From the NCBI RefSeq assembly GCF_014490035.1, contig NZ_CP061008.1:2046001-2110000 (forward strand): a stretch of 64,000 bases of DNA, in the 5' to 3' direction. The notes below the pieces were generated by a model. The model was not told the origin of the DNA. It was given only the letters and a program-made list of their open reading frames with translations, and ran no database searches. This DNA is from Achromobacter xylosoxidans (GTDB lineage Bacteria > Pseudomonadota > Gammaproteobacteria > Burkholderiales > Burkholderiaceae_B). A program made the position numbers and the translations under genes. Shown in pieces: positions 24,040-32,219 of this stretch. Positions within the stretch are counted from its first letter, which is position 1; every line of letters begins with the position of its first letter.

Positions 24040-24763
24040 GCAATACGGATACGCAGGGCTGGCGCAAGCCGGCCAGGGCGACAGCGAGTTCGGGGCCTTG
24101 CAGTTCCTGATCAGCCAGGCCCTGAATCGAGTCAGTACGGCGACGCTGGTCAAGGTGGTGTCGGTGACGAATGCAGGCGGACTGTCTCCGGTGGGTTTCG
24201 TCGATGTGCAGCCGCTCGTCAACCAGCTCGATGGCGCCGGCAATGCCGTGCCGCATGGGGTCCTGCATCGTCTTCCCTACTTTCGCCTTCAGGGCGGAGC
24301 GGACGCCGTCATCCTGGACCCGAAGGTCGGGGATATCGGGATGGCGGCTTTCGCGAATCGGGACATCTCTCTGGTGAAGACCTCGAAGGCGCAGAACAAC
24401 CCCGGTTCCTGGCGTTCCCACGACATGGCGGACGGGCTGTATTTCGGCGGTCTGTTGAATGGAACCCCGGTGCAGTACGTGCAGTTCACGGCGGACGGCA
24501 TCAACGTCGTGTCGCCCTCCAAGGTGACGGTGGCCGCACCCAATATCGAACTGAACGCCAGCGCGCAGTGCGCATTGAATTCGCCCCGGATCGTGCTGAA
24601 CGGGACGGTGCAGCAAGGCGGCGGATCCTTCGGCGGCACGTCTACCTGGCAGGGCGACATGCACACGCTGGGTACGCTGCGCAACAACGGCAAGGACGTG
24701 GGCAGCACCCACACGCATTCCGGCGTGCAAAGCGGGCCGGCAAACACAGGAGCGCCCAATTGA
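24032..24763 (+). CDS. Gp138-like membrane-puncturing spike
   Basis: The 243-residue protein has an N-terminal OB-fold region (ATLVKVVSVTNAGGLSPVGFVDVQPLVNQLDG, HRLPYFRLQGGADAVILDPKVGDIGMAAF). A repetitive beta-helix shaft follows (GINVVSPSKVTVAAPNIELNASAQCALNSPRIVLNG), and then the C-terminal tip GSTHTHSGVQSG. The HTH histidines match the metal-binding apex of gp138/gpV-type spikes. It punctures the outer membrane on sheath contraction, and it is a strong marker of a contractile particle. Confidence 0.85.
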   Translation: MAKQYGYAGLAQAGQGDSEFGALQFLISQALNRVSTATLVKVVSVTNAGGLSPVGFVDVQPLVNQLDGAGNAVPHGVLHRLPYFRLQGGADAVILDPKVGDIGMAAFANRDISLVKTSKAQNNPGSWRSHDMADGLYFGGLLNGTPVQYVQFTADGINVVSPSKVTVAAPNIELNASAQCALNSPRIVLNGTVQQGGGSFGGTSTWQGDMHTLGTLRNNGKDVGSTHTHSGVQSGPANTGAPN

Positions 24764-25110
24764 ACACGTTGCTGCTAGACCGGACGGCTTGGGACCTGGT
24801 GCTTGATGCCGCGGGAAACATCGCGCTGGCGACCAAGCCCTACGCCGTGGCGCAAGACGTCGCCAGCGCCATCAAGCTGTTCAAGGGGGAGCTGTTCTAC
24901 AACACCGCCCCAGGCGTTCCGTATTGGGAAGAATTCCTGGGCCATCAACCGCCGCTGGCGTTGGTGCGGGAGCACGTCCGGCGAGCCGCGCTGACAGTCC
25001 CGGACGTGGCCGACGCGGTCTGCACGCTGACCTCCTATACCGACCGCGCCCTGGCGGGCTACGTCGCAATCACCCTGCAAGACGGAACGACGCAAACCGT
25101 CAGCTTCTGA
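24760..25110 (+). CDS. Baseplate wedge protein gp25-like (gp46 type)
   Basis: The 116-residue protein starts at TTG (24760), overlapping the spike stop, with AGGAG seven bases upstream. It reads LLLDRTAWDLVLDAAGNIALATKPYAVAQDVASAIKLFKGELFYNT, then YWEEFLGHQPPLALVREHVRRAAL, like gpW/gp25 wedge proteins that start sheath polymerisation. It lies just before the gp47/J gene, as in related myoviruses. Confidence 0.8.
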   Translation: MNTLLLDRTAWDLVLDAAGNIALATKPYAVAQDVASAIKLFKGELFYNTAPGVPYWEEFLGHQPPLALVREHVRRAALTVPDVADAVCTLTSYTDRALAGYVAITLQDGTTQTVSF

Positions 25111-25117
25111 GGAAACC

Positions 25118-26329
25118 ATGCCGAACAACTCGAAAGTGCCGCGCGTGCAGTTCACGCCGGAAGGGCTGGTGCTGCCCAACGAATCCGCCATCCTCGCCGG
25201 CGTCCTGTCTGACATGGACGCGGCCTTCGGTGGCGGGCTGAATCCCGCGCTGGAAACGCCCCAGGGCCAGCTGGCCTCCAGCACCACCGCCATCATCGGC
25301 GACAAGAACAACGAGTTCGCGACCTACGTGAACCAGGTCGACCCGGCCTATGCGCAAGGGCGGATGCAGGACGCCATCGGGCGGATCTACTTCCTGGACC
25401 GCAAGCCGGGTACGCCTACCGCTGTCATCGCAACCTGCACGGGCCTGGCGGGCGTGACGATACCCGTGGGCGCGCGCGCCCAGGCGGTGGATGGCAATCT
25501 GTATCTGTGCACCCAGGCGGGAACGATACCGGCCAGCGGAAGCGTCGACCTGCCATTCGCTTGCTCGGTCGATGGGCCGGTGGATTGCGCGCCAGGCGCA
25601 CTGAACCAGATATATCAGGCCATTCCCGGTTGGGAGTCGGTATCGAACGCCGATGCCGCAACGGTGGGCAGCCATGTGGAAAGCCGGGCCGAGTTCGAGG
25701 AGCGCCGGCGGCAGTCGGTGGCGCTGAACGCCCGCGGCTCGATCCCGGCGATCTACGCCAACGTGGCGAACGTGGAGGGCGTCATCGACGCCTACGTGAC
25801 GGAGAACGATCTCTCCGTACCGAAGACGGTCGGCGGCGTCGTCCTGCGTCCGCACTCCATCTGGGTCGCGGTGACGGGCGGCGAGGCGGCGGACATCGCA
25901 GATGCCATCTGGCGCAAGAAGAGCAATGGCTCCGACTACAACGGCAACACCTCCTATACCGTGGAGGACAAGGAGGGATATGCCTATCCCTACCCGTCGT
26001 ATGTCGTGACCTGGGAAACCCCGGCAGCGCTGCCCGTGCGCTTCGCGGTGCAGCTCGCGGACAACCCCGCGCTGCCGTCGGACATTGTGGCTTTGACCAA
26101 GCAGGCGATCATGGACGCCTTCAACGGCGGAGATGGCGGGCAGCGCGCGCGGATCGGATCGACCATTTATGCCAGCCGCTTCTACGCACCCATTTCGGTG
26201 CTGAGCCCGGTGGTCTCCATCCTGTCCTTGCTGCTGGGCTCCGACACGCCGTCGGGCGCCAGCCTGGCCGTACCGATCAACCGCCGGCCCACGATCACGG
26301 CCAGCGATATTGCGGTGACATTGATATGA
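25118..26329 (+). CDS. Baseplate J / gp47 wedge protein
   Basis: The 403-residue protein shows the baseplate-J pattern: TPEGLVLPNESAILAGVLSDMDAAFGG, LATSTTAIIGDKNNEF-like (LASSTTAIIGDKNNEFATYVNQVDP), and SRAEFEERRRQSVALNARGSIPAIYANVANVEGVIDAYV. It builds the wedges around the hub. The stop overlaps the next ATG (ATGA). Confidence 0.85.
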   Translation: MPNNSKVPRVQFTPEGLVLPNESAILAGVLSDMDAAFGGGLNPALETPQGQLASSTTAIIGDKNNEFATYVNQVDPAYAQGRMQDAIGRIYFLDRKPGTPTAVIATCTGLAGVTIPVGARAQAVDGNLYLCTQAGTIPASGSVDLPFACSVDGPVDCAPGALNQIYQAIPGWESVSNADAATVGSHVESRAEFEERRRQSVALNARGSIPAIYANVANVEGVIDAYVTENDLSVPKTVGGVVLRPHSIWVAVTGGEAADIADAIWRKKSNGSDYNGNTSYTVEDKEGYAYPYPSYVVTWETPAALPVRFAVQLADNPALPSDIVALTKQAIMDAFNGGDGGQRARIGSTIYASRFYAPISVLSPVVSILSLLLGSDTPSGASLAVPINRRPTITASDIAVTLI

Positions 26330-27000
26330 GCGTCGTGCCTAAGCCGGGGCTGGCGGCCCGGACCCTCATCAGCCAGTACGCCAACAGCCCCACGCTCGTC
26401 CAGTTGATCAACAACATGGACGACTACATCAACCCCGACGCCGATTTCGACGCTTTCCATGACTTTGTCTGGAACGTCGAGACCGCGCAGGGTTTCGGGC
26501 TGGACATCTGGGGCAGGATCGTCGACGTCGGCCGGATGCTGACGGTGCCGGGAGACGTTGCCTATCTGGGATTTGACGAGGCGCTGAACTGGCAGCCCTT
26601 CAACCAGGCGCCGTTCTACACAGGCGAGCAAGCCACGCAGACGTATCGGCTCGCCGACGACGCGTATCGCACGCTCATCCTGGTCAAGGCGCTGGCCAAC
26701 ATCTCGGACTGCACTTCGCCCAGTTTGAACCGGCTGCTGTCGAACCTCTTCGCGGGGCGCGGGCGTTGCTACGTGTCGGACACAGGGAGGATGGAATTCC
26801 GCTACGTGTTCGAGTTCGCGCTGGCGCCGCATGAAATCGCCATCCTGACTCAATCAGGCGCGATACCCAAGCCGGCCGCGGTTCTGGCGAACATCCTCCA
26901 GGTCGATCTTTCTACTACGTTCGGATTCAACGAAGCGCTGATGCAGCCGTTCGGCTCGGGCGTACTTTTCACTTCTTCGGGGCTTATCAATGCAAGCTAG
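26326..27000 (+). CDS. Baseplate protein, DUF2612 / gp48 type
   Basis: The 224-residue protein has TLISQYANSPTLVQLINNMDDYINPDADFDAFHDFVWNVETAQGFGLDIWGRIVDVGR, the hallmark of DUF2612/gp48 proteins that link wedges to tail fibres. It is encoded between gp47/J and the fibre gene and overlaps the fibre gene by 11 bp. Confidence 0.8.
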   Translation: MSVVPKPGLAARTLISQYANSPTLVQLINNMDDYINPDADFDAFHDFVWNVETAQGFGLDIWGRIVDVGRMLTVPGDVAYLGFDEALNWQPFNQAPFYTGEQATQTYRLADDAYRTLILVKALANISDCTSPSLNRLLSNLFAGRGRCYVSDTGRMEFRYVFEFALAPHEIAILTQSGAIPKPAAVLANILQVDLSTTFGFNEALMQPFGSGVLFTSSGLINAS

Positions 27001-27766
27001 CAATGCACCTATCAAATCGGCCGTCCCGTTTGCGGAAAGCGGGACGAAGAACACTATTCCAGTTGCGTCGCAGATCGGCGTGACGCCGGGGGCGGCGTCC
27101 TTCGCGGACGGATTTCCTCCGTTGACGATGACTCCTCTGGCCGCCGGCGGCGTTCCGCCTCACGGTGCGGATTTCAATGGAATCTTCAACTTTCTTAGCG
27201 CTGCTGTGCGTTGGACGCAATCTGGAGGAGGGTATGCGTACGATTCCGCATTCTCTACTGCCATCGGTGGATACCCAAGGGGCGCCAGGCTTAGGCAAGC
27301 GTCCGGTAATGGCTATTGGTTGAGCCTTCTGGATAACAACACTTCCAACCCGGATATCGGTGGAGCCGGGTGGGTAGCAACGGGCGCGGGTATCGCGACC
27401 ACTGCTCAGGCGCAGGCTATGAGTGATGATTCAGTGCTGCTGACGCCGAAGAAATTGGTCGATGCTTTCACTCCCGGTCAGGTGCTGTCCTTCGTTGGAT
27501 TGAACCAGCAGCTGCCTGGAGGGCTGATTCTCAAGGCTGGGGCTTTCAACGGCGCTTCCGGAACCATCAATTTCCCCACGCCTTTTCCAAACGTTGCGTT
27601 TGCAGTCTTTGGGACTGAGTCCGCCGTGTTTGGTGCGGAAAGCCTCGACTTTGTCATGTTCCAGTATCGAGGCCTGGATCGATTCAAGTTCCACCCCGAG
27701 CTGCGGAACAAGACGGGGACTTACCCGAACGCCGCGTCAATGCGCTATCTCGCAATTGGCTATTGA
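26990..27766 (+). CDS. Tail fibre protein
   Basis: The 258-residue protein has a baseplate-binding N-terminus (SGTKNTIPVASQIGVTPGAASFADGFPPLTMTPLAAGGVPPHGADFNG) found in many Bordetella-type phage fibres. A short shaft follows, and then a C-terminal gp53-like receptor-binding domain (INFPTPFPNVAFAVFG to MRYLAIGY). It sets the target range. It is short for a fibre, so it either makes a stubby fibre or works with the beta-helix protein at 29803. Confidence 0.8.
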   Translation: MQASNAPIKSAVPFAESGTKNTIPVASQIGVTPGAASFADGFPPLTMTPLAAGGVPPHGADFNGIFNFLSAAVRWTQSGGGYAYDSAFSTAIGGYPRGARLRQASGNGYWLSLLDNNTSNPDIGGAGWVATGAGIATTAQAQAMSDDSVLLTPKKLVDAFTPGQVLSFVGLNQQLPGGLILKAGAFNGASGTINFPTPFPNVAFAVFGTESAVFGAESLDFVMFQYRGLDRFKFHPELRNKTGTYPNAASMRYLAIGY

Positions 27767-27774
27767 GGAGCATC

Positions 27775-28284
27775 ATGAACAACAATCAAAAAATCCACGT
27801 TTCCGGGGAAACCGGATCGACGCTGTCTTCCTCCCCATCGACGGCGCCGGCGCGCACCTACTTCTTCTCAGCCTCGCAGAATGCATTTTTCCTGTCCGAT
27901 GAGCAGCGCCTTTTCCAGGCGGCGGGTACTTTGCCATCAGATTTGACGCCGGTGGGTCAAATGATCTTCCAGGAGTTCGCGCTCGAGTTGCCGCCGGCAG
28001 GGAAGACTCGACGCGTAAGCGAGGCGGGCGCGCCATGCTGGGTGGACGAACCACCGTTGCCCGACGCTGTTATTGCCGCGCGAAACCAGGGAGAGAGGAG
28101 CGCACTCTTGCGCTTGGCGACCGAGCAGATCGCGCCTCTGCAGGACGCGGTCGACCTCGGCCTGGCCACGGCCGAGGAAGCGGAGCGGTTGCACGCCTGG
28201 AAGGCCTATCGCGTAGTGTTGAACCGCCTTGAGGGTAAGGAAGGGTATCCGTTGCTGGTCGAGTGGCCGGAGCAGCCCGACTAG
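27775..28284 (+). CDS. Tail fibre assembly chaperone
   Basis: The 169-residue protein starts at 27775, with GAGGAG five bases before it. The C-terminus carries the family signature (ATEQIAPLQDAVDLGLATAEEAERLHAWKAYRVVLNRLEGKEGYPLLVEWPEQP). It should help the fibre at 26990 trimerise. A decayed fragment of the same family lies at 7354-7512. Confidence 0.85.
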   Translation: MNNNQKIHVSGETGSTLSSSPSTAPARTYFFSASQNAFFLSDEQRLFQAAGTLPSDLTPVGQMIFQEFALELPPAGKTRRVSEAGAPCWVDEPPLPDAVIAARNQGERSALLRLATEQIAPLQDAVDLGLATAEEAERLHAWKAYRVVLNRLEGKEGYPLLVEWPEQPD

Positions 28285-28346
28285 GTCAACACCTGCGCCT
28301 GGTACCTGATTTTGCGGGTTGACGAACTGACATCTCGCAAATCCAC

Positions 28347-28373
28347 AGACCCGCCGCAGCGGGTCTTTTTTTT
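28347..28373 (+). terminator. Rho-independent terminator after the fibre genes
   Basis: AGACCCGC-CGCA-GCGGGTCT followed by eight T. It lies between the fibre chaperone and the holin. In the left accessory region the same kind of junction has leftward cargo genes in front of it. Confidence 0.85.
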
Positions 28374-28388
28374 CGACGAGGGGCGAAA

Positions 28389-28697
28389 TTGAACATCCAA
28401 GATTTCGACGCCCTTGCCGCAAAGCTCGCCGGCGTTCTGGGCGCAGCGGTTTCCATGCGCTATCTGCAAGGATCATGGCCAGCCCGGCTGAGCATGGCTG
28501 CCAGCGGCTCGTTGGTGGCGTACTACGCGGCTCCCTATCTGTCGCTGCTGCTGGAGATTCCAGAAGGCCTCGCCGGTTTTCTGACCGGCATGTTCGGCAT
28601 GGCCATCGTCTCCCGAGGATGGGAGGTTGTGCAGACCGTTCCCATCGGCGCGTTGTGGCAGGCCGTGATCGACCGAGTGCGCGGCAGAGGGGCATGA
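28389..28697 (+). CDS. Phage holin
   Basis: The 102-residue protein starts at TTG (28389). It has three hydrophobic stretches (LAGVLGAAVSMRYL, SMAASGSLVAYYAAPYLSLLL, GLAGFLTGMFGMAIVSRGWEVV) and a basic tail (DRVRGRG), the build of class I/II holins that open the inner membrane for the endolysin. It begins the lysis cassette. Confidence 0.75.
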   Translation: MNIQDFDALAAKLAGVLGAAVSMRYLQGSWPARLSMAASGSLVAYYAAPYLSLLLEIPEGLAGFLTGMFGMAIVSRGWEVVQTVPIGALWQAVIDRVRGRGA

Positions 28698-28731
28698 GGC
28701 GCATCGTTTCATTCATGCGGAGACTTCATCC

Positions 28732-29142
28732 GTGAGTACTTTCCAACTATCCCAACGCAGCCTGGACCGCCTGGTCGGGGTGCATCCCGACCTGGCCGAG
28801 ATCGTCCAACTGGCGATTCAACGCACGACGGTCGACTTCACTGTGGTGGAAGGCGTTCGTACCCTTGAGCGGCAACGCGAGTACGTCGCCCGTGGCGCCA
28901 GCCAGACGATGGCCAGCTACCACTTGGCGCAGGAGGACGGGCTGAGCCATGCCGTTGACCTGGCGCCGCTGATTGATGGGGTGATTCCCTGGAGCAACTG
29001 GCAGGCCTTCGCCGGCCTGGCGCAGGTGGTCAAAGCCTGCGCGGCCGAGCTCGGTGTTCCGGTGGAATGGGGCGGCGACTGGAAGACGCTCAAGGACGGC
29101 CCGCACTTCCAGATCCCGCGCGGCTGGAAGGGACGCGCATGA
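28732..29142 (+). CDS. Endolysin, M15-family peptidase (L-Ala-D-Glu type)
   Basis: The 136-residue protein starts at GTG. Its zinc ligands match M15 endolysins: the first His and Asp in SHAVDLAP and the last His in DGPHFQIP, with the typical VEWGGDWKTLKDGPHF. It cuts peptidoglycan cross-bridges. It has no signal peptide, so it depends on the holin. Confidence 0.85.
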   Translation: MSTFQLSQRSLDRLVGVHPDLAEIVQLAIQRTTVDFTVVEGVRTLERQREYVARGASQTMASYHLAQEDGLSHAVDLAPLIDGVIPWSNWQAFAGLAQVVKACAAELGVPVEWGGDWKTLKDGPHFQIPRGWKGRA

Positions 29143-29540
29143 ACGCATCGCTGCGCGCGTTGGCGCCGTATCTGATCGGCGCCGTCCTGGTGGCCGCCGC
29201 CTTCCTGTGTGTGCGCTGGTATGGCGCCGTTCAGTATCGCGCCGGAATAGACCAGGCCAATGCCGACTACACGCTGGCCGAGCTCACCGAGTTCCAGCGT
29301 CAGACGACGCGCCTGGGCGGGATCTCCGAATCCCTGGAAGGCGCGCTTGCTGCGTTACGCGGCGCCAGCCCCAAGATCATCGAGAGGTACACCCGTGTCG
29401 AAGTCCAGAGCCCTCTACCTGCTGGCTGCCGCATTGACGCTGAGCGGCTGCGGCACATCAACGAGGCCGGCCGTCTGGCCAATTCTGCCAGCCAACCTGG
29501 CGCAGTCGTGCCCGCCAGTGCCCGAGGTGACGAGCGATAG
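29139..29540 (+). CDS. Rz-like inner-membrane spanin
   Basis: The 133-residue protein overlaps the endolysin stop (ATGA). It has an N-terminal membrane helix (LAPYLIGAVLVAAAFLCVRWYG) and a periplasmic helical region (DQANADYTLAELTEFQRQTTRLGGISESLEGAL). It links to the outer-membrane spanin nested in its 3' half to fuse the membranes. Confidence 0.75.
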   Translation: MNASLRALAPYLIGAVLVAAAFLCVRWYGAVQYRAGIDQANADYTLAELTEFQRQTTRLGGISESLEGALAALRGASPKIIERYTRVEVQSPLPAGCRIDAERLRHINEAGRLANSASQPGAVVPASARGDER

Positions 29541-29655
29541 CTGGGACGATCTGGCGCGCAGCTACATCGCGCTGGTCGCGTTGTACGGAGAGTGTGCGGC
29601 ACGGCAGCGTGTGACGGCGCAGAGCTGGGAGAAGTCCCGGTTCGGCCCGTCGTGA
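29395..29655 (+). CDS. Rz1-like outer-membrane lipoprotein spanin
   Basis: The 86-residue frame starts at GTG (29395) with GAGAGG upstream, inside the Rz-like gene in another frame. It has a lipoprotein signal (SRALYLLAAALTLSGC) and then a Pro-containing periplasmic region (PAVWPILPANLAQSCPPVPE), the usual o-spanin layout. The two spanin genes overlap by 146 bp. Confidence 0.8.
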   Translation: MSKSRALYLLAAALTLSGCGTSTRPAVWPILPANLAQSCPPVPEVTSDSWDDLARSYIALVALYGECAARQRVTAQSWEKSRFGPS

Positions 29656-29689
29656 GACTGCGATCCGCCAGGTCATGCTGCAACAGATA

Positions 29690-29714
29690 GCCCGCACTCC
29701 GCGGGCTTTTTTTT
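29690..29714 (+). terminator. Rho-independent terminator after the lysis genes
   Basis: GCCCGC-ACTCC-GCGGGC followed by eight T. It closes the main tail/lysis operon. Confidence 0.85.
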
Positions 29715-29802
29715 GTCCATCCAAGAGAAAGCCATGTAGACCGGATATGCAAACAGAGAATGCCCCCTAGCCCAGCAGCGGCAAATTTCCCGGAGATATC
29801 AC

Positions 29803-31611
29803 ATGACGATCAGAACTCTTTCCCTACAGCAACTGAAACGCTCGGCCGAGAATTCGGCCGCGTTGAAGCATCATGTCGATGATGATGCAGCCGTTCTCCC
29901 AGAACCTCGCACTTCCAGTGCACCGGACAACATGGCTGGGCATTCTGTTCAAGTCCAGGACCATGGCCCGATCGCGGATGGCACGCTCCATACGCTCGCG
30001 GAGCGTTACGCCACGTTGTCGGCCGCCCAAGTCGACTATCCTTTCATCACCTCACTGGCCGAATCCATCGACGGTGCGGCTATTCAAGCCGCATTGGATG
30101 CGGCTTTCAACAGCGGGCTCGGTCAGGTGCAGTGCGCCGGCGGAACCTACGTCATCAATTCGTCTATCCGGATGCGCGCCGGCGTGGAACTGGTTGGCGA
30201 CGGCAAGACCGTTATTACGCAGCCGGACGGCCTGAATCTGCTTATTCTGATCGATTTCGGTTTCGCACATGGCGCTGGGCTGCGCGGATGCACGGTCAAC
30301 GGCAACCGCGGCAACAATGCTGCAGACTACAACGCGGTTCTCGTGCATGTGCGTGGGGCCGATGACGCAACGGTCCGTGACAATGTGCTTGTTGGCAGCT
30401 GCGGATACGGCATCACATGCAGCGCAGCGCGCATGAGCGTCGTCGGCAATCACATCGAGGACACGTTCATGCATGCCATCGGCGTGTATGGATTCGTGGG
30501 GCAGGAGGCGAGGCATCTGATTCTTCAGAACAGGATCGTTCGCCCGGGCGCGGGAGCGATACTGCTCGGAGCCGCGGACTACACCATCATTTCAAACAAT
30601 ACGATCTATTCCCCCATCATCGGCGGGCGCGACGCCAGGCTGCGCGTGAACCTGACTGGCGCCGCCGTAACGTGGATTTCGGGGCCGAAGTTCACGAATG
30701 TGCGAGTAGGCGAAGTGCTGGTTATCGACGGAGGCAGGGAATTCCGGATCATGGCGAGAATCAGCGACACGCAATTGACGATAGATCCAGAAGGTAGCTC
30801 GCCGGCGCTGACGAACGAACTGGCGACTATCGGGTGTGGCGATCTGATCGGCGTGATGAGTCAATTTTGCAGGATCACGGACAACGTCCTGGTTGGCGGC
30901 GCCACGTTCGGGATTGGGTGCACGGTGGGCGGCAACGCTGTAAGCACGGTCGGCAACGAGATCATGGGAAACACCCTGAGGGGGCAGGGCAAGCATGCGC
31001 TGGTCGTGGGCTGGGACGTGGGCGCTGGCGGCGTGTATGACACCGTTCTGCGCGGCAACATGGTCTACAACGCGGGCGACGCCGGTGGGAACAGCACATA
31101 CGACCGCATCCCGATTTTTCTGTTTGGCCAGACGCTGGGCAAGGTAGGCGGCGTCTTGGTGGAAGGAAATTACATCGTCGGCCCGGATGGCGACAGCCGC
31201 TGCCCATACTGGTTGGGCACGGACCTGAAGCTGGAATACGGATCAGTACTGGTTGGCCGAAACCACTCGATTCGCATGCTGAATCCCGGAATCTTTAACG
31301 ACGTGGTGGCTGTGTCGCTGTCCGGTTGGGGCGACGCGGCAAGCGCTACCGAAATTGTTTCTTACGGCCACTCCGTCCGCATGAAGATAAATTGTGCGGG
31401 CTCTGGATTCACTGCCGGTCCGTCCTTCACGATTCACAAGATCTGCGACAGCGCGGAGCAACCCGCAATGGTCAAGGCCGACATTACGACCACCACCGGA
31501 GCGCTCGGACAGATGTGGGGCGAACAGAGCACCGCGTTGGGGCAGTGGCGAGCCACGTACTACGGTACGCCGGCCGCTGGGAATGCTTTCGTCATTACCA
31601 CGCGGGCTTGA
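29803..31611 (+). CDS. Right-handed beta-helix protein, tailspike- or depolymerase-like
   Basis: The 602-residue protein has a helical N-terminal part (about 1-75). Pectate-lyase-like repeats follow (AALDAAFNSGLGQVQCAGGTYVINSSIRMRAGVELVGDGKTVI; VRDNVLVGSCGYGITCSA; VVGNHIEDTF; ITDNVLVGGATFGIGCT; ILRGNM-type coils), then a C-terminal beta domain (about 500-602). Tailspikes and phage depolymerases share this fold. It has no signal peptide. It forms its own transcription unit between two terminators and directly follows the lysis cassette, so it may be a second receptor-binding protein or a moron; catalytic residues are not evident. Confidence 0.7.
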   Translation: MTIRTLSLQQLKRSAENSAALKHHVDDDAAVLPEPRTSSAPDNMAGHSVQVQDHGPIADGTLHTLAERYATLSAAQVDYPFITSLAESIDGAAIQAALDAAFNSGLGQVQCAGGTYVINSSIRMRAGVELVGDGKTVITQPDGLNLLILIDFGFAHGAGLRGCTVNGNRGNNAADYNAVLVHVRGADDATVRDNVLVGSCGYGITCSAARMSVVGNHIEDTFMHAIGVYGFVGQEARHLILQNRIVRPGAGAILLGAADYTIISNNTIYSPIIGGRDARLRVNLTGAAVTWISGPKFTNVRVGEVLVIDGGREFRIMARISDTQLTIDPEGSSPALTNELATIGCGDLIGVMSQFCRITDNVLVGGATFGIGCTVGGNAVSTVGNEIMGNTLRGQGKHALVVGWDVGAGGVYDTVLRGNMVYNAGDAGGNSTYDRIPIFLFGQTLGKVGGVLVEGNYIVGPDGDSRCPYWLGTDLKLEYGSVLVGRNHSIRMLNPGIFNDVVAVSLSGWGDAASATEIVSYGHSVRMKINCAGSGFTAGPSFTIHKICDSAEQPAMVKADITTTTGALGQMWGEQSTALGQWRATYYGTPAAGNAFVITTRA

Positions 31612-31681
31612 GCATGGCCATGTGCGTATTCAGCATGGCCTGAGTGCGAGGTTGTGACGGGCAGGTGCCCGCCACCCAAAC

Positions 31682-31714
31682 AAAAGCCCGCAGGCGCAAG
31701 CCGCGGGCTTTTCT
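31682..31714. terminator. Bidirectional terminator
   Basis: AAGCCCGC / GCGGGCTT stem flanked by AAAA and TTTTC. It serves the beta-helix gene rightward and the small gene at 31718-31969 leftward. Confidence 0.7.
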
Positions 31715-31717
31715 TCG

Positions 31718-31969
31718 CTACCCTTCAAATGGACTCTTCTTCTTCCGCCGATTTACTGGCCTGAGGATTTCGCCTGACTTCAGCCTGTACACGTCTTTCC
31801 CCTCCCAGATCACGGCGCCGCCGGTGGACAGGCGGCATTGCAGCACTATGTGCGGATCGGGACTGTCGTCCGTCGCGGGTTCTTGAATGATATGTCGCTC
31901 GATCCGGTACTGGTCTCCTGCTGCCGAGACCGCAATCACATCCTCCAGTCGTCTGCATGAGATTGACAT
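31718..31969 (-). CDS. Small hypothetical protein
   Basis: The 83-residue leftward protein reads ISCRRLEDVIAVSAAGDQYRIERHII, HIVLQCRLSTGGAVIWEGKDVYRLKSGEILRPV and ends in a basic tail. It looks like a small beta-rich cytosolic protein; I do not know the family. It marks the right border of the tail cluster; 31970-32219 holds no visible gene. Confidence 0.55.
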   Translation of the reverse strand: MSISCRRLEDVIAVSAAGDQYRIERHIIQEPATDDSPDPHIVLQCRLSTGGAVIWEGKDVYRLKSGEILRPVNRRKKKSPFEG

Positions 31970-32219
31970 GATGAGCCTCCTTCACTTGCGCCATGGTGAA
32001 ACCTGTGGCGCTGAGGTCATCGTCTCGACTGGCTCTTTCCCTGTCAATGCTGCTGCGGTCCATCATCCAAGCGTATGCGCGACGCTTCCGAGGGGAGTGT
32101 CGTGCATACGCATGAGACGATGCATGCGTTTGGTCTAGGCTGTTCTCAAAGCCGCGCGTGCGTTGAAATTCAGCGGCGGTCAGTGGTACTTATGGCAGCC
32201 GCAAGGCCTGGATCGGATG

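Noticed and set aside
26990..31611. Diversity-generating retroelement as in Bordetella phage BPP-1
   Set aside because: No reverse transcriptase, template repeat or Mtd-like variable domain was seen.
31970..32219. Right attachment site of the tail cluster
   Set aside because: No repeat of left-flank sequence and no tRNA could be seen, so no att site is claimed.
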